Assembly (NCBI RefSeq): GCF_035685805.1
Contig: NZ_DASSAB010000038.1
Location: 1 to 64,000, forward strand
DNA from: Dyella_A sp035685805
Lineage (GTDB): Bacteria; Pseudomonadota; Gammaproteobacteria; Xanthomonadales; Rhodanobacteraceae
Length of the DNA: 64,000 bases
Direction: 5' to 3'
The position numbers and the translations under genes were made by a program. The notes below the pieces were generated by a model, which saw only the letters and a list, made by a program, of their open reading frames with translations, made no database searches and was not told where the DNA came from. Shown in pieces: positions 52,585 through 61,131 of this stretch (its first letter is position 1; each line of letters opens with the position of its first letter).

Positions 52585-54672
52585 ATGACCGGCAGCTTCC
52601 ATCCTCTTCTCATGCTGCTCGCCCTGATGATCGGCGTGACGGTGGTCTACCAGGCCCTCGACGTCACGCCGCGGATCGGCGCCTCGCGCATCGCGTGGCA
52701 GCGCACGGCGTGGTACGGGGTCGGCACGTGGATGATCGGGCTGGGCCTGTGGGCGCAGCATTTCCTGGGCATCCTGGTGCGGGTGCCGCAGTTGAACGAC
52801 GGGCTGGAGCCGCTGTCGTGCGTGATCTCGGGCGTGCTGGCGCTGTTGCTGGCATTCATCGCCCTGCGCACCGCTGACGCGGAGATCATGAGCCGTCGCC
52901 GACTGCTGCTCGGCGCCGCACTGCTCGGGGCTGTCTCGGTGATGCTGCATCTGGTGATGCTGACGTCGCTGCACCTGTCGATCAGCAGCATGGCCCATCC
53001 GCTGCGGCTGGTGATCTGGTTCGTGCTGGCCGGCATCGCCAGTGCCGGCGCGCTGCACGTGCTGCACCTGTTCCGCGCTCGTCCCAAGCGCTCCCGGCGC
53101 CGGCGTGTCATCGCTGCGTTCGCCACGGCGCTGGCGCTGAACGCGGTGCTGCATGCGGCCATGCGCTGGTCGCAGCAGGACTTCCGCCCCGGCACGCCAG
53201 CCGACGCTTCGGCGGTGATGTGGGTGGGGGCGATCATCTGGCTCGTCGCGCTGCTCTCGATACTTGCTTCGCTGGCCATGTCCGAGTGGGTGGCGCAGTT
53301 GTACAAGCGCACCCACCACCTGGCCGGCTCGCTTGATCACCTCAATGACCGCCTGCGCCACCTCGCCACGCACGACGCGCTCACCGGGCTGCCGAACCGG
53401 CCGATGCTGGTGGAGCGCCTGCAGCTCGCGCTGGCCGGCGCTCGCGCCGGGCACGGCCACGTCGCGGTGGTCTATCTCGACCTGGACGGCTTCAAGAACG
53501 TCAACGACTCGCTCGGCCACAGCGTCGGCGACATGCTGCTGTGCGCGGTGGCGGAGCGGCTCACCTCGCTGCTGCGCTACGACAGCCTGGCGCGGGTGGG
53601 GGGCGATGAGTTCGTGGCGGTGCTCGATCGCATGCGCCACGCCGACTCGGCCGAGCGCATCGTCGAGCGCATGCTGGCGGCGATGCAGGAGCCGTTCGTG
53701 GTGCAGGGCGTGCAGCTGCGCGCCACGCCCAGCATCGGCGTGGCGCACTTTCCGCAGGACGGCGACGACGTGGAGTCGCTCATCGCCCACGCCGACGTGG
53801 CCATGTATGCGGCCAAGCAGAGCGGCCGCAACGGCTACAGCATCTACGACACGCGCATGCGCGAGCGCGCCGAGCGCGTGATGACGATCCAGCGCGCGCT
53901 GCTCACGGCGATCGAGGACGGCTCGCTGTCGCTGCACTTCCAGCCCAAGCACGACAGCCACACCGGCGCCATCGTCGGCGCCGAAGCGCTGGCGCGCTGG
54001 CATCACGCCACGCTCGGCAACGTGCCGCCGATCGAGTTCATCGGAGTGGCCGAGCGCAGCGGCCAGATCGGCCGCATCGGCGAGTGGGTGATCCGCGAGA
54101 GCTGCCGCCAGCTGAGCGAGTGGCGCGCGCGCGGGCTGGCGCCGGTGCGCATCGCGATCAACCTGTCGCCGCTGCAGCTCAACCAGCCCGGGCTGGTGGA
54201 GACCGCGGCGCGGATCGCCGCCGAGGCGCACGTCGACCCGGCGCAGATCATGTTCGAGGTGACCGAGACCATGGCGATGGAGAACGCCGAGCGCACTACG
54301 CTGATGCTCAAGGATTTCCGCGCCCGCGGCTTCGAGTTCGCCATCGACGATTTCGGCACCGGCTATTCCAGCCTGGCCTACCTGCAGAAGTTCCAGGTGC
54401 GCCAGCTGAAGATCGACCAGTTCTTCATCCAGGCGCTGGAGGACGGTGGCCCGGAGGCACGGGCGATCATCGCCGCGATCATCGAGCTGGCGCACACGCT
54501 CAACATGGAAGTGGTCGCCGAAGGCGTGGAGACCCAACTGCAGGCGGACCTGCTGCGCACGCTCGGCTGCGACCAGGTGCAGGGCTATTACCTGTCGATG
54601 CCGATGCCACCGGGGGAGTTCGAGCAGCGCTACCTCACCCGCACCGCAGCGGACTGCGCGCTGGCCGATTGA
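52585..54672 (+). CDS. MHYT-like membrane GGDEF-EAL cyclic-di-GMP protein
   Basis: A 695-residue protein with about seven N-terminal membrane helices (1-245) followed by GGDEF (about 265-430) and EAL (about 435-690) domains. RVGGDEFVAVL keeps the diguanylate cyclase active-site motif. AEALARW, INLSPLQL and DDFGTGYSSLAYL are the EAL core of cyclic-di-GMP phosphodiesterases, so both activities are possible. The sensor resembles the MHYT domain but its motifs are degenerate (WAQHFLG, MLHLVML). It probably senses an unknown signal at the inner membrane and sets motility or biofilm output. ATG at 52585; convergent with the ABC permease gene. Confidence 0.9.
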   Translation: MTGSFHPLLMLLALMIGVTVVYQALDVTPRIGASRIAWQRTAWYGVGTWMIGLGLWAQHFLGILVRVPQLNDGLEPLSCVISGVLALLLAFIALRTADAEIMSRRRLLLGAALLGAVSVMLHLVMLTSLHLSISSMAHPLRLVIWFVLAGIASAGALHVLHLFRARPKRSRRRRVIAAFATALALNAVLHAAMRWSQQDFRPGTPADASAVMWVGAIIWLVALLSILASLAMSEWVAQLYKRTHHLAGSLDHLNDRLRHLATHDALTGLPNRPMLVERLQLALAGARAGHGHVAVVYLDLDGFKNVNDSLGHSVGDMLLCAVAERLTSLLRYDSLARVGGDEFVAVLDRMRHADSAERIVERMLAAMQEPFVVQGVQLRATPSIGVAHFPQDGDDVESLIAHADVAMYAAKQSGRNGYSIYDTRMRERAERVMTIQRALLTAIEDGSLSLHFQPKHDSHTGAIVGAEALARWHHATLGNVPPIEFIGVAERSGQIGRIGEWVIRESCRQLSEWRARGLAPVRIAINLSPLQLNQPGLVETAARIAAEAHVDPAQIMFEVTETMAMENAERTTLMLKDFRARGFEFAIDDFGTGYSSLAYLQKFQVRQLKIDQFFIQALEDGGPEARAIIAAIIELAHTLNMEVVAEGVETQLQADLLRTLGCDQVQGYYLSMPMPPGEFEQRYLTRTAADCALAD

Positions 54673-54688
54673 GCGCCATGCGGGCGGG

Positions 54689-55423
54689 CTAGATCACCTC
54701 GCGCCGTGCGAGCTGCCGCACCATCAGCGCCATCACCGCCACGCCGCCGATCAGCCCCACGCCGAGCGCGAGATGCATGCGCGCCGGATCCGACGCGAGC
54801 ATGTTGACCGGTATCTGCCACGGCAGCACCACACCTACGCGGGCCGAGCTGGCCACGACGGCGAAGAAGGTGCCACCGATGCCGGCCGCCAGCGCCGGCA
54901 CGAAGCTGTGGAAGCGCAGCGCGATCCACGTCTGCACCGCCACCAGCAGCCACGCCGATAGGTAGATGCGCGTGATCAGGCCGAGGTAGTGCACGGCGTC
55001 GAAGCGACCGGTGGGCGCGGCGTCGGGTCGCCATGCACTGGCGGCGTGCACCGCCAGCCAGCTTGCCACGCCCACGGCCGCGCTCATCAGAGCCACCACG
55101 ATCAGCACCCACAGCGCCTTGGCCGCGTAGAGGCGCGCGCGGGGCAGGGGCAGCGCATGCAGTTGATCCCAGGCGCGCGGTCCGTGTTCGGCCTGAGCCA
55201 CCAGCGCGGTGAGCGCGGTCACGCTCATCGGCAGCATGAAATAGGCCCAGATCGCCGCCGCAGTGGCCATGGTCATGTCCCACGAAATCGGGCGGTGGTC
55301 GCACACCAGGTTGAAGAACACGAACACCGCGATCAGCAGCGGCGCGACCACCGCCAGCAGCAGTGCCAGCGAGCGCGCGTGCTTGCGGTATTCCACGTAC
55401 AGGCAGGTCCAGACAGAGGGCAT
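54689..55423 (-). CDS. ABC-2 type transporter permease
   Basis: A 244-residue integral membrane protein with six hydrophobic helices (ALLLAVVAPLLIAVFVFFNL; IWAYFMLPMSVTALTALVA; VLIVVALMSAAVGVASWL and later ones). The layout is that of ABC-2 exporters. It starts 12 bases after the ATPase gene with AAGGAG before the ATG, so the two form one exporter. Substrate unknown; similar pairs serve antibiotic, lantibiotic or lipid export. Confidence 0.85.
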   Translation of the reverse strand: MPSVWTCLYVEYRKHARSLALLLAVVAPLLIAVFVFFNLVCDHRPISWDMTMATAAAIWAYFMLPMSVTALTALVAQAEHGPRAWDQLHALPLPRARLYAAKALWVLIVVALMSAAVGVASWLAVHAASAWRPDAAPTGRFDAVHYLGLITRIYLSAWLLVAVQTWIALRFHSFVPALAAGIGGTFFAVVASSARVGVVLPWQIPVNMLASDPARMHLALGVGLIGGVAVMALMVRQLARREVI

Positions 55424-55435
55424 GGCACAGCTCCT

Positions 55436-56377
55436 TCAGACAGGGTGGGCCGCTTGCGTGGCAGCCGCGGTGGCGTGGCGATACAGGTGCTCCAGCGAAG
55501 GCTCGTGCGGCGCGATGGCGTACACCGCCACGCCCGCCTCGCACAGGGCGCGCGTGAGTGCGGCGGTGGCGGGCTCGAGCGCTTCGCGCCCGGCCCTGCG
55601 GGTGCGCAGGCGCTTGCCCTGCGGGTCGAGTTCGGCGGCAAAGCCGAGCGCCAGCGCCAGATCGCGCGCGCGCTCCGGGTTGTCGGTGTGCAGCACGAGT
55701 TCGCGGTCGAGCCCGGCCTTGAGCTGGTCGAGTGCGCCTTCGAGCACCAGTCGGCCATGGCTGAGGATGCCCACGTGCGTGGCGACCTGCTCGATCTCGC
55801 CCAGCAGGTGGCTGGAGACCAGCACGGTGGCGCCGCTGCGCTCGGGCAACCGGCGCAGGAAGCTGCGCATGTCGGCGATGCCTTCCGGATCCAGACCGTT
55901 GGTGGGTTCGTCCAGCAGCAGCACCGGCGGCTGGCCGAGCATGGCCCGCGCCAGTCCCAGCCGCTGACGCATGCCTAGCGAATAGCCGGCCACCGGCCGA
56001 CCTGCGTATTCGCGCATTTCGGTGGCATCGAGCACGCGATCGACCTCGCTGCGGGGACAGCCGCGCAGGCGTCGGCACAGGTCCAGGTTCTCGCGCCCGC
56101 TCAGCTGCAGATAGAAACCCTGTGCCTCCAGCAGGGCGCCTACCTGGCGTGCGGCCCGTATGCGTTCCCGCGCCACGTCCACGCCAGCGACGACGGCGCG
56201 GCCGCCGTGCGGATGCAGCAGGCCCAGCAGCATCTTCAGCGTGGTGGTCTTGCCCGCACCGTTGCGGCCGAGAAAGCCGTAGATGCTGCCGGCAGGCACG
56301 TGAAGGGACACCTGATCGACCGCCACGCGGGCTCCGAAACGACGGCAGAGCGCTTGGGTATGGATGGCAAGGGACAC
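55436..56377 (-). CDS. ABC transporter ATP-binding protein
   Basis: A 313-residue ATPase of the drug/bacteriocin-export (CcmA-like) class. Walker A GRNGAGKTTTLKMLLG (about 37-52), a Q-loop near GALLEAQGFYLQLSG, signature YSLGMRQRLGLARAM, Walker B PVLLLDEPTNGLDPEG and the switch histidine SSHLL are intact. A C-terminal extension of about 90 residues is typical of ABC-2 partner ATPases. Translation starts at GTG (56375-56377) with GGGAAG upstream. First gene of the exporter pair, divergent from the DUF2975-XRE genes across an AT-rich palindromic spacer. Confidence 0.93.
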   Translation of the reverse strand: MSLAIHTQALCRRFGARVAVDQVSLHVPAGSIYGFLGRNGAGKTTTLKMLLGLLHPHGGRAVVAGVDVARERIRAARQVGALLEAQGFYLQLSGRENLDLCRRLRGCPRSEVDRVLDATEMREYAGRPVAGYSLGMRQRLGLARAMLGQPPVLLLDEPTNGLDPEGIADMRSFLRRLPERSGATVLVSSHLLGEIEQVATHVGILSHGRLVLEGALDQLKAGLDRELVLHTDNPERARDLALALGFAAELDPQGKRLRTRRAGREALEPATAALTRALCEAGVAVYAIAPHEPSLEHLYRHATAAATQAAHPV

Positions 56378-56392
56378 GACGACGGCTTCCCA

Positions 56393-56452
56393 GGAATTTA
56401 AGTAAGAGATAAAGTAGTCCCCGAGACTTATTTAAGTCAAACTTAAATTTAA
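56393..56452. promoter_or_regulatory. AT-rich palindromic divergent control region
   Basis: The 60 bases stand out as very AT-rich. They contain the perfect palindromes GACTTA-tt-TAAGTC (about 56425-56438) and CTTAAATTTAAG (about 56442-56453) and several TTTAAGT half sites. They separate the ABC exporter from the DUF2975-XRE pair. The likely binder is the XRE-type protein encoded next door; this is inferred. Confidence 0.55.
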
Positions 56453-56463
56453 GGAGCAGGCTC

Positions 56464-56955
56464 ATGGCCCGGCCAGATCGATTCCGGCAGCACTGCCGGT
56501 GGTTGCGGATAGGTGTGCTGTGTGCGCTGGTCGGGCTGTCCGCGCTGCTGCTGCTGGCCTACGTGGTGATGCCGCTGGCCTACCTGCTGCGCTCGGACCC
56601 GATGCCGATGCGTGGGCTGCTGTTGCTGCTGGTGCACGTGTTTCCCGCGCTGGCCTATCTGTGGGCGCTGTGGGCGGTGCAGCGGGCGCTGCGCGACATG
56701 GCGGCAGGCAGACTGTTCCAGCCGGTGGTGGCCGCGGCGCTGCGCCAGATCGGCGTGGGCGTGATGATCGGGGCGCTGCTGAACATCTTCGCGGTGACCA
56801 ACCTGACCCGGGTGATCGCACACACCCGCGGCGGCTTCGCCTACTTCGACCTGTCCGGCATGGTGCTGGTGATCATCGGGGCGGCGCTGGTGCTGCTGGC
56901 GCGCGTCGTCGAGCAGGCCAGCCAGCTGCAGCGCGAGCTGGACGAGATCGTCTGA
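56464..56955 (+). CDS. DUF2975-type membrane protein
   Basis: A 163-residue protein with four hydrophobic helices (WLRIGVLCALVGLSALLLLA; GLLLLLVHVFPALAYLWALW; IGVGVMIGALLNIFAV; FDLSGMVLVIIGAALVLLAR) and a C-terminal amphipathic tail (ASQLQRELDEIV). The MAAGRLFQP segment between helices is typical of DUF2975. Such genes nearly always precede a small XRE-family regulator, as here (1-base overlap). Function unknown; possibly membrane sequestration or sensing for the regulator. AAGGAG lies before the ATG at 56464. Confidence 0.78.
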   Translation: MARPDRFRQHCRWLRIGVLCALVGLSALLLLAYVVMPLAYLLRSDPMPMRGLLLLLVHVFPALAYLWALWAVQRALRDMAAGRLFQPVVAAALRQIGVGVMIGALLNIFAVTNLTRVIAHTRGGFAYFDLSGMVLVIIGAALVLLARVVEQASQLQRELDEIV

Positions 56956-57197
56956 TGCCGGTCCGCGTCACGCTCGACGAGGTGATCACCCGCCGCGGCA
57001 TCAAGGCGAAGGAGCTGGCCGTGCAGATCGGCATCAGCGAAACGCAGCTGTCGCTGTTCCGCTCCGGCAAGGTCCGCGGCCTCCGCTTCCGCACCCTGGC
57101 CAAGCTGTGCCTGGTACTCGAGTGTCGGCCAGGTGACCTGCTCGACTATCTCCACGACCCCGACGATCTGCTCGACGCCGCGGACGACCGCGAATGA
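56955..57197 (+). CDS. XRE-family transcriptional regulator (Cro/C1-type, HTH_26-like)
   Basis: An 80-residue DNA-binding protein. The helix-turn-helix core is IKAKELAVQIGISETQLSLF followed by RSGKVRGLRFRTLAKLCLVL, and CRPGDLLDY is the conserved end of this subfamily. The start overlaps the stop of the DUF2975 gene (TGATG), so translation is coupled. The AT-rich palindromes 500 bases upstream are the probable operator and would let it control both its own operon and the divergent ABC exporter. Confidence 0.9.
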   Translation: MPVRVTLDEVITRRGIKAKELAVQIGISETQLSLFRSGKVRGLRFRTLAKLCLVLECRPGDLLDYLHDPDDLLDAADDRE

Positions 57198-57225
57198 CGC
57201 GCGCGCTCCGGAGCGGCGTCCGACC

Positions 57226-57327
57226 ATGCACACGCGGCCCGACCTGATAGCCGCTGCGCTGCGCCGCGAGGACGTGCTGGAGTGGGCCGCCACGCAGGAC
57301 GTCAAGGCGGTACGGCCGTACGGTTGA
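57226..57327 (+). CDS. Possible 33-residue peptide after the XRE gene
   Basis: A short frame starting MHTRPDLIAAALRREDVLEW and ending VRPYG, 28 bases after the XRE stop. GGAG lies about 14 bases upstream of its ATG. It reads like a conserved protein segment but may be a remnant or chance frame. Low support. Confidence 0.2.
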   Translation: MHTRPDLIAAALRREDVLEWAATQDVKAVRPYG

Positions 57328-57344
57328 GCCCGAGCCTGGCGCAA

Positions 57345-57369
57345 AAAAAACCCGGCCGGAGCCGGGTCT
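57345..57369 (-). terminator. Terminator of gcvP
   Basis: On the minus strand a 7-base stem (57361-57367 with 57350-57356), a 4-base loop and a T8 tract, 28 bases after the gcvP stop. The plus strand has only a short T4, so it may also act weakly on the XRE operon. Confidence 0.9.
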
Positions 57370-57396
57370 TTTCGTGTCGACGATGTCGCGGGGGAG

Positions 57397-60288
57397 TTAC
57401 ATCACGTTCGGCTCGCTGAAGGCCTCGATCTCGCCCTTGAACGCATCGACCGGGATGCACGCGCACATGATGTTCTTGTCACCGTAGACGTTGTCCACGC
57501 GCGCCACCGGCGGCCAGTACTTCTGCTGCCTGAGGCTGGCCAGCGGGAACGCCGCCAGCTCGCGCGGGTAGGCGTGGGTCCACTCGCTGCCCGAGACCAT
57601 GCCGGCGGTGTGCGGGGCGTGCTTGAGCGGGTTGTCCTCGCGATCGAGCGAGCCGTTCTCGATCGCGCGGATCTCCTCGCGGATCTGGATCATCGCGTCG
57701 ATGAACCGGTCCAGCTCGTGCTGGCTCTCGCTCTCGGTCGGCTCGACCATCAGCGTGCCGGCCACCGGGAAGCTCAGCGTGGGCGCGTGGAAGCCGAAGT
57801 CGATCAGCCGCTTGGCCACGTCTTCGGCGCCGATGCCGGTGGCGTCCTTGAGCGGGCGCAGGTCCAGGATGCACTCGTGCGCCACCAGCCCGTTGCGGCC
57901 GGTGTAGAGCGTCTTGTAGTGCGGCGCCAGGCGCTTGGCCACGTAGTTGGCGTTGAGCAGCGCAACTTGCGTGGCACGGCGCAGGCCTTCGCTGCCCATC
58001 ATGGCGATGTACATCCAGCTGATCGGCAGGATGCTGGCCGAGCCGAAGCTGGCGGCGGAGACCATGCCGACATCGCCTTCGCCGCCGAAGGTCTTGGGCA
58101 GGAACGGAGCCAGGTGCGACTTCACCGCGCACGGGCCGACGCCCGGACCGCCGCCGCCGTGGGGGATGCAGAAGGTCTTGTGCAGGTTGAGGTGGCTTAC
58201 GTCCGAGCCCCACTTGCCGGGCTTGGCCACGCCCACCAGCGCGTTCATGTTGGCGCCGTCGGTGTACACCTGGCCGCCGTGCGCGTGGATGATCTCGCAG
58301 ATCTGCACGATTTCCTCCTCGAACACGCCGTGCGTGGACGGGTAGGTGACCATCAGCGCGGCGAGCCGATCGGAATACTTCTCGGCCTTGGCGCGCAGGT
58401 CGTCGACGTCGACATTGCCGTTGGCATCGCAGGCGGTGACCACCACGGTCATGCCGCACATCTGCGCGCTGGCGGGATTGGTACCGTGGGCCGATTCGGG
58501 GATCAGGCAGATGTCGCGATGGCCCTCGCCGCGCGAGCGGTGGTAGGCGCGGATCGCCAGCAGGCCCGCGTACTCGCCCTGCGCACCGGAGTTCGGCTGC
58601 AGGCTCACCGCGTCGTAGCCGGTGCACTCCACCAGCATCGCCTCCAGGCTGGTGATCAACTCCTCGTAGCCTTCGGTCTGGCCGGCCGGCGACAGCGGAT
58701 GGATGGCGCCGAACTCGGGCCACGTCACGGGGATCATCTCGGCGGTGGCGTTGAGCTTCATGGTGCAGCTGCCCAGCGGGATCATGGTGCGATCCATCGC
58801 CAGATCCTTGTCTGCCAGCGCGCGCATGTAACGCAGCAGCTCGTGCTCGCTGTGGTGGGTGTTGAACACCGGATGGGTGAGGAACGCGCTGCTGCGCACC
58901 AGCGCAGGCGGCAGTGCGTCGGCGGCGGCGTCATCGAGCGCGTCGATATCGTCGATGGTGGCGCCGAACAGGCCGGCCAGCGCGATCACGTCCTCGCGCG
59001 TGGTGGTCTCGTCCAGGCTGATGCCGATGCTGGTGCCGTGGATCTGGCGCAGGTTGATGCGCATTGACTCGGCCCGCGCGTGCACGGCATCGGCGTCGAC
59101 GCCGGTGATGTGCAGCGTGTCGAAGAACTGCTTGCCCACGGTGACCCCGGCCTTGGTCAGCGCGGCCGCCAGGATGGTCGCCAAGCGGTGGGTACGGCGG
59201 GCAATGCGGGTGAGCCCCTCGGGACCGTGGTAGACGGCGTACATGCTCGCCATCACCGCCAGCAGCACCTGTGCGGTGCAGATGTTGGAGGTGGCCTTCT
59301 CGCGGCGGATGTGCTGCTCGCGCGTCTGCAGGGTGAGGCGATAGGCCTTGTTGCCCTCGGCGTCGATCGACACGCCGATCAGCCGGCCCGGCATCGAGCG
59401 CTTGAACGCGTCGCGGCAGGCCATGAACGCCGCGTGCGGGCCGCCGAAGCCGAACGGCACGCCGAAGCGCTGGCTGTTGCCGATGACGATGTCCGCGCCC
59501 CATTCGCCCGGTGCCTTGAGCAGGGTGAGCGCGAGCAGGTCGGTGGCCACCGCGACCAGCCCACCGCGGCCGTGCACGGCTGCGGCGACCTCGGCGTAGT
59601 CGTGGATCTGGCCGAAGGTGTCCGGGTACTGCAGCAGCACGCCGAAGCTGTCGACGGTGGCGGCCTCGGCGTCGTCGCCGATCTTGAGGTCGATGCCCAT
59701 CGCCTCGGCGCGCGTGTGCAGCACTTCCAGCGTCTGCGGATGCACGCCCTTGGACACGAAGAACAGGTTGCTCCTGGACTTGCACGAACGCTTGGCCAGC
59801 GTCATCGCCTCGGCCGCGGCGGTGGCTTCGTCCAGCAGCGAGGCGTTGGCGATGTCCATGGCGGTGAGGTCGGCCACCATGGTCTGGAAGTTGATCAGCG
59901 CCTCCATCCGGCCCTGCGAAATCTCGGCCTGGTACGGCGTGTAGGCGGTGTACCAGGCGGGGTTTTCCAGGATGTTGCGCAGGATCACGTTGGGCGTGTG
60001 GGTGCCGTAATAGCCCTGGCCGATGAAGCTCTTGAAGACGTTGTTCTTGGTGGCGATCGCGCGGATCTTTGCCAGTGCCTCCACCTCCGTGACCGGGGCG
60101 GGCAGGGCCAGCGGCGCGGGCGACTTGATCGAGGCCGGCACGATCGCGTCGGTCATCGCATCCAGCGAGGGCTGGCCGATGGCGTCGAGCATGTGGGCGA
60201 TCTCGGCGTCGTTGGGGCCGATGTGGCGCTCGATGAACGCACCGTGGTGCTCGAGCTCGCGCAGCGAGGGGGAGGTCTTGTGGCTCAT
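57397..60288 (-). CDS. gcvP: Glycine dehydrogenase (decarboxylating), P-protein
   Basis: P-protein of the glycine cleavage system: PLP-dependent decarboxylation of glycine with transfer of the aminomethyl group to lipoyl-GcvH. The 963-residue protein is the single-chain type (E. coli 957). RHIGPNDAEIAHMLDAIG, YYGTHTPNVILRNILENPAW, QPNSGAQGEYAGL, and the PLP lysine in NLHKTFCIPHGGGGPG are visible. Start is MSHKTSPSLRELE at 60288, or MPPVMSHK at 60300; neither has a strong ribosome-binding site. The leader carries a tandem glycine riboswitch, so expression should rise with glycine. gcvT and gcvH are not in the window. Confidence 0.97.
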   Translation of the reverse strand: MSHKTSPSLRELEHHGAFIERHIGPNDAEIAHMLDAIGQPSLDAMTDAIVPASIKSPAPLALPAPVTEVEALAKIRAIATKNNVFKSFIGQGYYGTHTPNVILRNILENPAWYTAYTPYQAEISQGRMEALINFQTMVADLTAMDIANASLLDEATAAAEAMTLAKRSCKSRSNLFFVSKGVHPQTLEVLHTRAEAMGIDLKIGDDAEAATVDSFGVLLQYPDTFGQIHDYAEVAAAVHGRGGLVAVATDLLALTLLKAPGEWGADIVIGNSQRFGVPFGFGGPHAAFMACRDAFKRSMPGRLIGVSIDAEGNKAYRLTLQTREQHIRREKATSNICTAQVLLAVMASMYAVYHGPEGLTRIARRTHRLATILAAALTKAGVTVGKQFFDTLHITGVDADAVHARAESMRINLRQIHGTSIGISLDETTTREDVIALAGLFGATIDDIDALDDAAADALPPALVRSSAFLTHPVFNTHHSEHELLRYMRALADKDLAMDRTMIPLGSCTMKLNATAEMIPVTWPEFGAIHPLSPAGQTEGYEELITSLEAMLVECTGYDAVSLQPNSGAQGEYAGLLAIRAYHRSRGEGHRDICLIPESAHGTNPASAQMCGMTVVVTACDANGNVDVDDLRAKAEKYSDRLAALMVTYPSTHGVFEEEIVQICEIIHAHGGQVYTDGANMNALVGVAKPGKWGSDVSHLNLHKTFCIPHGGGGPGVGPCAVKSHLAPFLPKTFGGEGDVGMVSAASFGSASILPISWMYIAMMGSEGLRRATQVALLNANYVAKRLAPHYKTLYTGRNGLVAHECILDLRPLKDATGIGAEDVAKRLIDFGFHAPTLSFPVAGTLMVEPTESESQHELDRFIDAMIQIREEIRAIENGSLDREDNPLKHAPHTAGMVSGSEWTHAYPRELAAFPLASLRQQKYWPPVARVDNVYGDKNIMCACIPVDAFKGEIEAFSEPNVM

Positions 60289-60334
60289 GACTGGAGGCAT
60301 CCGAAGGCAACGTGCCGTGCCGCACGTGGGGCGC

Positions 60335-60529
60335 CCCTCTGTCCTTTTGCCTGAGAGTTTGGAGGCGCGGCGATCCACTGCCGTGCCTGGTGCCCCTTCG
60401 GCGCCGGATTCAACCGGTCTCTCCAGAGTGTTTGCACGCGATGGTTTTTGGGCCTGAGCGATTACGGGCGTTGCGCCTTCGGCAGCGATCGATCCGGCGA
60501 GGGTTCGAGCGCTTCTCCCATCGTGCGTT
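60335..60529 (-). ncRNA. Tandem glycine riboswitch upstream of gcvP
   Basis: Two glycine aptamers in series on the minus strand. Aptamer 1 (about 60529-60432) has GCACGATGGGAGAAGC, CTGCCGAAGGCGCAA and CTCAGGCCCAAAAACCATCG. Aptamer 2 (about 60429-60335) has CTCTGGAGAGACC, GCCGAAGGGGCA and CTCTCAGGCAAAAGGACAGA. The two are joined by a linker of a few bases, as in the cooperative gcv riboswitches. Position directly before gcvP fits an ON switch. No clear terminator is visible before the start, so the output mechanism is open. Ends are approximate. Confidence 0.95.
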
Positions 60530-60679
60530 TACCGGTCGATTATACAGGCCGGCGGCTGCGCGTCCGGGGTCGTCGGGTCACGCGGTCGCGCTCGTTCAGC
60601 CGGCGCGGCGCGCCCGGGCGCGGGTGCGACGTCGTGCCGCCGCGCCTACCATGGGCATTCCCGACCGCTGGAGCTGGCC

Positions 60680-61102
60680 ATGAACCGTCCCCCATTCGAT
60701 CTCGAGCAGCTCGATCACGTCGTGCTGCGTGTGCGCGACGTGCCGGTGATGCAGCATTTCTACTGCGTCGTGCTCGGTTGTACCGAGGAGCGCCGCCAGG
60801 ACGAGATTGGCCTGGTGCAACTGCGCGCTGGCGCCTCGCTGATCGACTTGGTCAGCGTGGAAGGCAAGCTCGGGCAGCAAGGCGGGGCGCCGCCGGGTGA
60901 GCAGGGCCACAACATGGATCACCTGTGCCTGAGCGTGCGCGGCTACGACGAGGCCGCCATCGTGTCGCATCTGCACGCGCACGGCGTGCGTGTGGGCGAG
61001 ATCGGCTTGCGCTACGGCGCCCGTGGCCAGGGACCGTCGATCTACTGCCTCGACCCGGAAGGCAACCGGGTCGAGCTGAAGGGGCCGCCGCTGGCCGGCT
61101 GA
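60680..61102 (+). CDS. VOC-family protein (glyoxalase/dioxygenase fold)
   Basis: A 140-residue vicinal-oxygen-chelate protein. Two paired beta-alpha-beta-beta-beta units are visible: LDHVVLRVRDVPVMQHFYCV at the amino end and MDHLCLSVRGYDEAAIVSHL in the middle. Candidate metal ligands are the histidines in LDHVV and MDHLCL and the glutamate in PEGNRVELKG. Family members are metal-dependent isomerases, dioxygenases or binding proteins. The substrate cannot be told. TGGAG lies 7 bases before the ATG at 60680. Confidence 0.88.
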   Translation: MNRPPFDLEQLDHVVLRVRDVPVMQHFYCVVLGCTEERRQDEIGLVQLRAGASLIDLVSVEGKLGQQGGAPPGEQGHNMDHLCLSVRGYDEAAIVSHLHAHGVRVGEIGLRYGARGQGPSIYCLDPEGNRVELKGPPLAG

Positions 61103-61131
61103 GGTGTGCTGCGGCAGCGGCCGGCTCGGCT

